The translations under genes were made by a program, and so were the position numbers. The notes beneath the pieces were generated by a model. That model saw nothing but the letters and a program-made list of their open reading frames with translations. It was not told where the DNA came from and did not search any database. DNA of 21,848 bases from Phoronis australis (taxonomy: Eukaryota > Phoronida > Phoronidae): contig NMRA01000932.1 in assembly GCA_002633005.1 (NCBI GenBank), forward strand, positions 1 through 21,848, written 5' to 3'. Below are positions 8,175 to 17,900 of this stretch, in pieces. How positions within the stretch are numbered: position 1 is the stretch's first letter; every line of letters starts with the position of its first letter.

Positions 8175-9859
8175 CTACGGGTTGAAACATGATGCATTTT
8201 TCTTTCCAAAAAGGACAGGGCCCTCAATCCCTCGATTTTGGGGCCAAATATCGGCCCTATTTCTCTCTCAAAAATATTGAAAGTCACGCGAAATTACCCC
8301 CACGAGGCCTAAAAATTCCCCTAGTGACTGAAATTTTCTCTCGATCCAAAGTTCAAATCACCTGTAACCACACAAGTGACAATTTGAAAGAGCACAAAAT
8401 GCTGATTTAAATTGAGACAGAGTCTATGAGAGCTTGCAATCGGCGGGAGTGCTATTGATGGTGATCAGGAGGTAGAGTTTTCTCCTCACTCAGTGAAAAC
8501 ATCTCCTCTCAGAAGGCACAGGCACCTCAGTTCCCCGACCTCGGATGAACAAGGCTCCTGGAAACATGATAGCTACGATTGCTCTTCCCATTTAACTGAA
8601 TCGAGTTCTAAAACGAGGTTATGCTTTGGACGAACGAATTAGGGGATTTAAATTTAAAATTCAACTTGGTCCAGATTGATATTTGAAACCTAATACATGA
8701 AATAGACATAAGAATTATTAAAACCAAGAAAGCAGAATTGATGGTCAAATAATTTTTATTTTAATTAAAATATATTTAATGACATCAATTATTCCTTCAG
8801 ATCAATGACAAATCAACTGTTAGTCCCGGTATAGTCCCTACCTCACCAGGATCAGGCCATGCTTGATGTTAATATTCTTGATCAACACATTAAACCAGGT
8901 GTGACTACTTACAAATGACAGCAAAATGCGATGAGCCACCACAGTCGAATATATCTCAGTTCAACTCGTCAACAATACGAGCAGATGACCTGGTCCGTGT
9001 AGAAATCATTTTTATCAACAATTAAATTACAAGAAGATACGTAACCCTGCATTCAGCATAATACCTAATCCGTAAAAAAAATACGATCGCCGCAATTTGG
9101 TCATATTTACTTTTCATGTTTCGAAAATAGTTTTCCAAAAAAATTATACCCTTTCGTCAGACAACTCTTTGGTGCATTAACTTGTTCTCTAATGTATTTT
9201 CCTACGTCTCTGTGGTTAATTGTCGACACATTTTTAAGATTTAATATCCAGGTTGGACTGGAAAGATCGGCCATTTAACTAGGGCAATGTCAACTTTCGC
9301 TTTGTTTATCGCAGTGAGCCTCGGTTTGGATTTTAATGTCCGCCGCGTGAATTAGGTCTATTGAAATGCCTACGAGCCCCTAGGTAACAACCTCCACAAT
9401 GCGCATACCTTTCAACTTGCAGTCTAGTACTATCGAAGGAAGTAATAATGTTGTGCTTAAACTTAAATTTCCGCTTAACCCCAAGACCGCGTATGCCGTG
9501 GGCTTTGAATTATATGTTCATTAAAGTAATCAAGGAACACTTGTTGTTCAGAATAAAGAATGTTTTGTAATTATTGGCAAAGGAACCGCCTATTTTTTCT
9601 TTACCGGAATTTATCGCGGATTCGGAGGAATATGTGCCTGATTAATCAGTGATGGGTGAATAAAATCGCCAACACGGAGTTAGTGAAAATAGACAATATA
9701 CATTGGTTAAAATTTACAATATTCTACTAACGCGTGGCTTGTTACATGTATAGTACAGTGCAATTTTTATCAACGTCAACGTGATTATTTGTGTGAACTT
9801 GTCAAGTTTACTCGGGTATTCGTTAGCGATATAGCTTAAGATAAAGCCGAAGCCCAAGT
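8175..9859. other. AT-rich stretch with no supported gene
   Basis: Nothing convincing was found on either strand. The 73-codon plus frame at 8189-8410 has no recognisable features. The stretch is AT-rich with frequent stops in all frames, especially from about 8640 to 9850. Confidence 0.5.
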
Positions 9860-10340
9860 TCAAGAACAACAATTAAACAGTTTCAGTGCTCGACGCTTTC
9901 CTGAACGATAACTCGCCGCATGCGGCTTAGCGAAAACATCAGGCCGCCAAATGAAAAGTGAGGTCGCAAAACCACCCCGGCCAACCCGCGATCGAGAACG
10001 ACCGGAAGGCGAATGAGAACGAAATTTGGCGTGAGAAGAGAAGCCAGGCAAGGTGAGTAAATTTGATGAATTTTCATTGTTTTTACTTCCAATGTGAAAA
10101 CAGCATAGGCGGATTCACGACTAAACTGAACAATTGTGAACCAAGGTTGTTGAACCTAGGACAAAACTATTGTTAATTTAAACTTTGAAAGTCACCACAG
10201 ACTTTGAAGGGAATTTCGGTGAATTGTTGTCTGACTCTGGTACTCACTGTGGCGACTTCGTGGCGACTTGAGATTTTTCCCAGGTCGCCAAACACAATCT
10301 GAAGTCGCATTGGCGAGCTGGTAAGTAGCCAAATCGAGCA
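9860..10340 (-). other. GC-richer block with overlapping open frames, possible dispersed repeat
   Basis: Between 9860 and 10092 two minus-strand frames stay open together (63 and 69 codons), in DNA clearly richer in G+C than its surroundings. The adjoining 10180-10340 has short recurrences of GGCGAC, TCGCCA and GAAGTCGC. The simultaneous openness in two frames argues for compositional bias or a dispersed repeat rather than a gene. No domain was recognised. Confidence 0.3.
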
Positions 10341-10706
10341 GTGCTAGTTTAATGTCACACTGACAGCATACTGTGATATTTTGAGTCCTTACCTTTTCAC
10401 GAAGTGCGAAGGTGTAAACAGAGATTGAACGTTTCAGCGGGAACCTACAGTTACCAGTCGCGCAAAAAGCGATTCCTGCTCTTTCAGGTCAACAGGTGGG
10501 GTGTTGTTGAACTTTTGGAGTTATTATTATTACTGCCTTGTTATAGTTATGCGCGCAAGATCATGAATGGATTTCGAAGTCGGTGCACCACTACTTTTAA
10601 AGGCGGCTTCAAAGTCGGGCATGCGCATTAGGCTCTTCGGTAAGAAATGTTAGAAATAAAACTGCGCAATGAAAGTCTTATCCATCCTGTTGGGTTAGGT
10701 GGCACT
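10341..10706. other. Stretch with no supported gene
   Basis: The 75-codon plus frame at 10404-10631 has no recognisable motif or start context. It is not treated as a gene. Confidence 0.5.
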
Positions 10707-10867
10707 GAACAGTTAGACTGCTGCCGCGGCCATGAACTGCTAGACTGCTGCCGCGGCCATGAACAGTTAGACTGCTGCCGCGGCCATGAACAGTTAGACT
10801 GCTGCCGCGGCCATGAACAGTTAGACTGCTGCCGCGGCCATGAACAGTTAGACTGCTGCCGCGGCCA
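10707..10867. repeat. 27-bp minisatellite, six copies
   Basis: Six head-to-tail units start at 10707, 10734, 10761, 10788, 10815 and 10842; the last lacks one base. Each contains CTGCCGCGGCCATG with a SacII palindrome, in otherwise AT-rich surroundings. Only the second unit differs noticeably (CTGCTA for CAGTTA). Because 27 is a multiple of three and no unit carries a stop in these frames, open frames run through it on both strands (10647-10949 plus, 10628-10912 minus). This alone does not make either a gene. Confidence 0.95.
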
Positions 10868-12756
10868 GATTTGCAAAAAAACTAGTTGGTTGACAGTACT
10901 TTTGGACCACATTTTTGGAATCGGTAGGAAATTTGCATTCGGGATCTAATGTTGGCTTTAGTCGAGCATCGGCAGGAAAGTGGTGGTTTTGGGGTGAAAA
11001 GTGCCGATTTTGCATTTTTTGTCTTTATTTTTCTTAGTCTAGCTTGGTTTCTACTGGGAGTGAAAGGGTCAAAAATACAAGAGAGGACAAAGTTTCTGTG
11101 CTCATCTGTAGGGCTTGTGATGTGAAATGACTCAAAACTTTTCTTTATTTGCATACAGTTTTTGACAGAGTGGAGAAAGGGTGAAGAGTCCATTGACGTG
11201 TGTTCTGCAAATCTCTGTGAGAACTGTTCAGTGCCTCCTTATCAGTCTGCGCTTCGGGGCATGGCATATGATCACGCCAATCGCGTGACTCATCTCGCAT
11301 TTGTTGTTTTCATCAATCACATAAGCGACTGAGCGAAAGATTGACAAATTAACTCTTTAGAGAAAGTGACGAAGCAATCATCTGAGAAGTGAAAATATGC
11401 CAGGAGCGTGATAAAGTTGTTTTTGATAAGCAGACCATGTCGCAAAAGTAATGCTGAAGCAAGACCGACATTTTCAAACGGAAAAAATGAAAATTGAAAT
11501 ACGGCTTCGGTGAAATAATATTTAATTACTTAAGCAGTATGTAAATTAGTAAATTTTGAGCTGCAACGTTGTAGTCAGTGATCGTTGTGTATTTGAAACA
11601 GCAGTGCCGTTTCAAAACGTTGATTTGAGAGCTTATGAAATTTTAATATAAGTTTAATGTTGGAAGTGCTCTTCAGATTTTCGATAACTTGGGGAACTGT
11701 ATCTAGAACAACTACAAAAGTAAAGTAAAAATTAGTTGGAAGGATGAAACGCAATTCGCAACAAGTAAAGACACTTTTACCGCACTATGCCGAGTGCGAT
11801 AACATGTGCCGTCAGCATCGACGGATACTAATGCATCGTCACCCGGGCGAGAGCATATGTCAAGCGTGACGATATACGTTGCAGCAGACCCTGGCCAGGG
11901 CATTTTTGTTAGGGTGCTTCCAGTTTTTAACTATGCAGTATGGATTGTTTACGCTCAATTGCAAACGTGCTGTTATTCATACATGCTTAGAAATATTCAA
12001 AGAAATATTTTTTTGAACAGATTTTTGAGGGCACATTGATTGTGACTTTTAAATTCGAGACGACTGTTTTAGATATCGCAAAGCTGTATTTCTTAGTGAT
12101 AATGAAGTCATCTGTCGCTCTCTTTTTGCGTTTTGAAAATGCAAATTTTCGGTGACTTTTGAAAATTTGAAATAAACCTGTCAGGAATTAATGTTTCGGC
12201 AAATGTTGACGTAGGTTGATAAAATTCGGACAGTACCATACCATTTGTTCGCTCCCAGGGGATAGCCATTAGAAGCTCAGGTACGGGTATCCATGTTATG
12301 ACAGGAGTATTTGTTCGATTAGCAAGGAATTCAAGACATCGATGGCCTCCTAACGTGTCTTCTATGCACAAAAGGTACTTGCAACAACGTGACTTTGATG
12401 TTATAATCAGTGTGAGGCATAGTTCGCCGAAAAGCTTCCCGTGCATGAAAGTCCTATAGGAGCTGCACCGTTTCTACTGGTTCCAACTAGGGACTGTGGT
12501 TACTGTCTAGTAGTTTCCATGTATAAATTTCATATTTTGCCGTGACCGAGATAAATTATCACATTTTACATTATCTGAGTTTTGTCTAAGTACAGGTTAT
12601 TACCAATAACAGTCGATTAAAATGCAGACTGAAATTGGCCTATCGCTGTGAAACACATGGTCTTGTCCTCAATAGTTAACGCGGAACAGTTGCAGAACAG
12701 TGCAAAGGGTGGCTAATTTTAGCGAATGTCTGCAACAACAGCTGGGCGTATGAAGC
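10868..12756. other. Upstream region of the transporter, no confirmed gene
   Basis: No exon could be confirmed. The most protein-like frame is on the minus strand at 12108-12446 (112 codons, with phrases such as CKYLLCIEDTLGGHRCLEFL), divergent to the transporter, but I do not recognise a family and see no splice logic. Frames at 10882-11193 minus and 11712-12039 on both strands look incidental. The transporter promoter should lie near the right end, but no clear TATA box or initiator stands out. Confidence 0.4.
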
Positions 12757-13135
12757 ATGACGTTACGCGGTGTATGCAGTCGAAACGTCAACCAGTTACT
12801 GGAAAACTGCACAATTCTTCATGGCTGTGCAACAGACCACCAATCGCCATCTCACGGCGACAATGACAAGGAAACCCTCATTCCTAATTCAACGCATCTA
12901 ACTGGAGCGAACTCCCCGTTAACGAATGTCTACAGACTGTCGACTGCCAGGCAACGATCGCATCTGTCCACAGTCAGAATTATAATGGTCACGTGTATTC
13001 TGTTGACTGTGGCTCTTCTTGAAAGATTCGTTTTCAACGTCATTTCTGCAGTTTGGCGAAACGAAATGCTTGTGACGTTTTCCAAACGGGAAGACAAGTA
13101 TGCCATTATACAGTCACAAGTACTTGTTTACACAG
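12757..13135 (+). CDS. Transporter exon 1
   Basis: The ATG follows an in-frame TGA at 12751-12753, so coding begins here unless an intron intervenes. It encodes residues 1-126 plus one base. The end is TACACAG then GTAGGA, giving phase 1. It covers the cytosolic N-terminus, helix 1 with LLERFVFN (E89, R90) and the start of helix 2 (IIQSQVLVYT). In canonical family members this region reads ExxERFxYYG. Confidence 0.75.
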
Positions 13136-14940
13136 GTAGGACCCACTACAGTTTTACAAGATTATGTCAAAGAAAAGAATTGAACATCTCGTAAGACATC
13201 GACAGAGACGAAGAAGTAATCCCATCGACAGGTTTATCTCTTTCGGTAGCAGACAAGTTCTCTGTCCACAGAGACACCATGATGTCTGAAGTAAAACACG
13301 ATAGAGTTCCGTAGACATATGAATCTCATTAAGGAAGCTAGCGTGATCACGTGCTTTGCGTTACGTTGCGATATCTCGCCAAATTTTGCGAGTTCTTCTT
13401 TTCTCATGTGTACACCGCAGTTTGCATCTGCGATTCTTTTGAATCCAAAACAATGACAAATCGATTATGTAACACTTCGCGTAACTTAAGCGAGCAACGT
13501 AAATCAGTGGCAGATCTACGATTTCAGTAAGGGGGGGGTTAGGATTCGAAATAATCCGAGGCGCGTAGCGCCGAGGAGAAGGAAGGTCGCGAGAGGGTTT
13601 CCCACCTCCCGTGTAAGATTTTTTGGGATTTTTAGTAGCTAATTTCGTTTTTCTGGCGATATTTTTTCCAGTTTTTATTTTTGATCCTGTCCCGAGGGGG
13701 GGGGCTTAAACCCCCTGAACCCCCCCCCCCTGTAGATCAGCCTCTGTAAATGTAGCGTATTACACGGCGCAGTCGTTATCCTCCGTAATCTAGAGCCCGA
13801 GTGGATTTTGGAGAATTATCGCCCGAGGGGCGTCAGTCTCGAGGGTGATAATTCTACCAAATCCACGAGGGCTCTAGATAAGGGAGACAACGACTGAAAA
13901 CATGTAATTTGATCTATTTATACCACATACTGAACGATAAACATTGCAATGAATCGATCTACCTTTCTCGACTCGCCTCGGCTTTTGTTACTGCTTTCTA
14001 TATGTCAGAGGCTCGGGGTCGGAGGTCGTGACCTTTTAAGAAACGCCGAGTTATTCTTGTTAAAATAATGTTTTTACTTAAAATCAATTGAAAATTTAAA
14101 CAAAATAGAAACAAAGTGAATCTGTAAAGTAAGTTTTAAGCAGCTAGTCTAGCTTACTACACATCTTATCTTGCTAAGCTTCCACCGTGAAAATATCATC
14201 TGCTAAAGTAGGTTACCACTGGTTACTGAGTATAATGTCCAAGTCAAAGGATTCCGACGACGCGTTATCCGCTCTCAAACTGGAGATCGGTGATTTACAA
14301 GTGAGAGAAAATGACAGATAAATTTTACTGAATTAAAGATGTCGTTTTTTGTTGAGGTTGTGGGTCTTATTTTTCATAACGTATAAATGTCGGTACAATG
14401 CCATTTGTTGAACATGCGATTCTTGTAAGTCCTCATTTAAGTATTTTATTTTCACGTTCAAAGACGTCAACTGCCGAGTGCCACAGCGGTAAAGTCCATG
14501 ACTTGAAATTCTGTCGAAGCCAAAAATTCCCGCCAAATTGTTATTCAACGCGCGTTGAATAACTGAATGGACTATTTAACGGTTGTATTGGCCATGTTAG
14601 GCTGATAATGTGTTATAAAAATGTATATTTCATTGAGTATTTGTTCCGTAGGTGGGTGTTACTTTCTAGCACTATTTGTCGGAATTCTGATTGACGCTGT
14701 CTTCGGTCGTTATTGGTCAATTGTAGTTGGTGCGGCACTGTACATCATAGGTAAGCAATAATTTTAATACCATTTTGTTCGGAGAAGGATGCGGATACAT
14801 CAAAATCACTAAACAGCCAGCATAACTGCTATCTATTCTGTTATCATGCCTATTACCGTTACTTCATCTTCTTATCTGCTTTCTATTTCAACTACCACTA
14901 CCAGTGCATGTACTTCTACTAATGCTACTAATACTTGTAC

Positions 14941-14987
<47 letters not shown>

Positions 14988-17900
14988 GTTGTTGTTGTTG
15001 CTGTTGCTGTTGTTGTTGTTGTTGTTGTTATTACCATCAATCTTCATCATCTTCTTAGATTTCGTCACCTTCATCATTTTCTTCTGTTGTCCTTCTTCCT
15101 TTGCGTATCCATCTCCTAACTCTTTCCAACTTTTTTAAAAGTCTTCTGCTCCCAATTCTGTTGCTCTATCTTCACCCTTTCTTTCCTTCTTAGTTTTTCA
15201 GTATAGATCTTGAAATCCTATTCATATAGTAACTTTTCAACACACCATTCAATGGTAAAGTGCAATGTAGCTGTCATCAAGTGTAAAATGGTCCTTTTCC
15301 GTATGTTCTTCTAGGTGGCGTTATCGTCGCAGTTGACTGCCCCATGCTGACGCCATTTAGGTGTGGATGGGTGGGTAGAATTTGTTGCTTTAGATTACGT
15401 TTCATTAAGCGGATAAAGTTTCCAAACAAAAAACTTACCCGAAATCAGTGGTTGATTTGAAAAGGCTGCAGCGGAAGTTATGTAAATAAATTCTGAGTCG
15501 TCTCAAATTTGACGGTTGCCAATTTTCAAACTTAAAGACTTTTTTATAACAATTTGAAATATTTACTTATACAATACATGTGTCTCTGAGGACCATTGTT
15601 TCGCTACCGCCATCAAGTGAATTTCGAGCTTCCATGCTTTCCATTGAAATTCAAACCTCAATTTCACTTCCATTTCAGGATCTCATTACAATGTCATTGG
15701 TTATAGTGTCTTTCGCTCAAGCGTTCATGAGAACAAGTCTCTGCCCGTTTCTAGTCGACCAAATCGCTTGGAATTTCACCAACAGCAGTGTTTCAAAAAT
15801 CGAGATGGTGATTGCATGGTAAAGCCGATAAGAGTTCGTGTGCCGAACTCTAATCTCCGATCGTTAACTCGAGATAAGTGCACGCTTATGAATTTGTAAT
15901 CCAAGTTCGCACTTGACGACTCCAAAAATTAGGCTACTGTTTCTAGTGTGGACTGAAGGTTTTATCTCGAATTTAGGGGTCGTGAAATGCCCAGTAGGAT
16001 TTGACGCTCTTCTGCATGTAGTAGTAGTCGAGCCCAAATCAAGTTTTTAATTACTAATCTTGACCCCGGGAAAATATTTACAAGAAATTTGAGGTTTGAG
16101 TTCAGGTTCGAGTGTGAAGATTTGATATTTGGCCCATGTCTATGACAAGTGTTAACTCGTAACTTTAAAGGAGTAACATCTGTTTAAAAAGATATCACTG
16201 AAACGCTTGATTGGTCTAATCTAGCACCCTTACTAACAGGCCCAATATTATCTTTGCTTACACAATTGTGATAATAAGCTACCCCCGTTACCAGAGATCG
16301 ATTATTAAAGTAACTTTTTAAGAATTATCAACAAAGCATAAAATTATGAAAAATCCTTCATGTTCACCGGATATTTTTGCGCACACAAATAATGTTCAGA
16401 TGTTCGCAATTGGGATGTGTCTGCGTTTTTTAAATGTCTTTTCACGGATACCACCGTTATTTGAACAAAAAAATTATTTTTTTGCACAAAACTTGCAAAT
16501 TCTAGTTCTTTATTCTGTTAGCTGGGAGTCTCGTTTAAGGGCTTTCAGCTCCGAGAACTCCGGCGTCAAAATTAGGGCAACATTCCTTGAACAAACAAAA
16601 AACGCAAGACCTGCTTTTGGACAGCCGAGCGCTCGGGCTAAAATGTCTTAAAAGTACACCCAAACATGCTTTTATAGCTAATACAATAAAGTAACAGGAT
16701 TTTCAAGTTTCACGAGAACAACGTGTTTGTGGAAAATTGGTCGATCTCGATCGTGGAGAAGTTGTGATGTGGAACGTCTGGACATTGTTTTCGCACACGC
16801 ACAATAGCATTCTGAGATCACCAAGGGTTTTTGAAAAGTTTATAAGAAATCCGTTCCTTTGTAACGGAAGTATCGTATTACCGTAATTCAAGACGATTCG
16901 TCAGTGATTTCATTTGAACACGCGAGGTACAAGTACGTGTATCCAACTGCGTGCATTTGTGACCACCTATAATACGAACCCACGTATTGTTCTTTCCGTC
17001 GTAAACGATTTTTATCTGGGAGAGGAATAATGCAAAACGAAGCAAATTTTTTGTACTGGATGACATCATTCAAACACAAATATATCCCCTTGTTAATTCA
17101 CGTGCAACGATAGATACTCATTCTGAATTACTGGATGACATCATTCAAACACAAATATATCCCCTTGTTAATTCACGTGCAACGATAGATACTCATTCTG
17201 AATTACTGGATGACATCATTCAAACACAAATATATCCGCTTGTTAATTCACGTGCGTCTATAGATACTCATTCTGAATTCCGCGTCTGGTAACAACGTAG
17301 TTAAATTTTCAAGAATCATTGTTGTAGATAATATAAAATTGTTTTACCCATGGCAATGTCCAAAATCGTTGACACTCGGCCCATGGTTTATCGCGTGTAG
17401 TAAGGAACCCTATCTCATCGTCTTAAAAAGACGAACTTTAGCGTCCCACCATAAATAAGTACCGTCATCTTTGAAAATCATTACCTTGGTTCACGTTTCG
17501 GGATGGGACTCAATTCGGGTTTCTTATTTTAGCGTTCCTAATTACACGAGCCAATCTTTTAATGGATTTCTAAGCCTTGGTTTGGTGATTTCATGCAAAC
17601 CTGAATTTCCTCAATGAGACTTAATGTCCATTCCAATCCCCAACGAGTACATGACTTATAGCAGGAAGTAAGTCGAAAAATCGTGTAAGAGTATCTATCT
17701 ACGGTGTACTGAATACGAATATCGTATTTTACAATCGTGTAAGAGTATCTATCTACGGTGTATTGAATACGAATATCGTATTTTACAATCCGATGGTGTA
17801 AACAGGGCTACAGTAACAAGTTCTCAAACTTGTTCCAAATTTTCCGGGTTGAGGAAGGAAACAGTATTGTTTTGTTTCAACAATTTAGATGATTTAAAGT

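Noticed and set aside
9883-10092. Minus frame with phrases faintly like a cloning-vector lacZ alpha region
   Set aside because: The likeness is only a few residues, and the DNA does not match the vector sequence as I know it.
10647-10949. 100-codon frame with CCRGHEQLD-type repeats and its 94-codon antisense partner
   Set aside because: Openness follows from a stop-free 27-bp unit, and flanks show no coding signal.
12108-12446. 112-codon minus frame upstream of the transporter
   Set aside because: It is somewhat protein-like but has no recognised family, promoter or splice sites. Kept only as a note in the upstream region.
14480-14520. tRNA-like phrase (GCCACAGCGGTAAAGTCCATGACTTG)
   Set aside because: No cloverleaf, T-loop GTTCRA motif or matching acceptor stem could be formed.
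14846-15138. Three plus frames of 67-71 codons
   Set aside because: They are translations of the TTA/TTG microsatellite.
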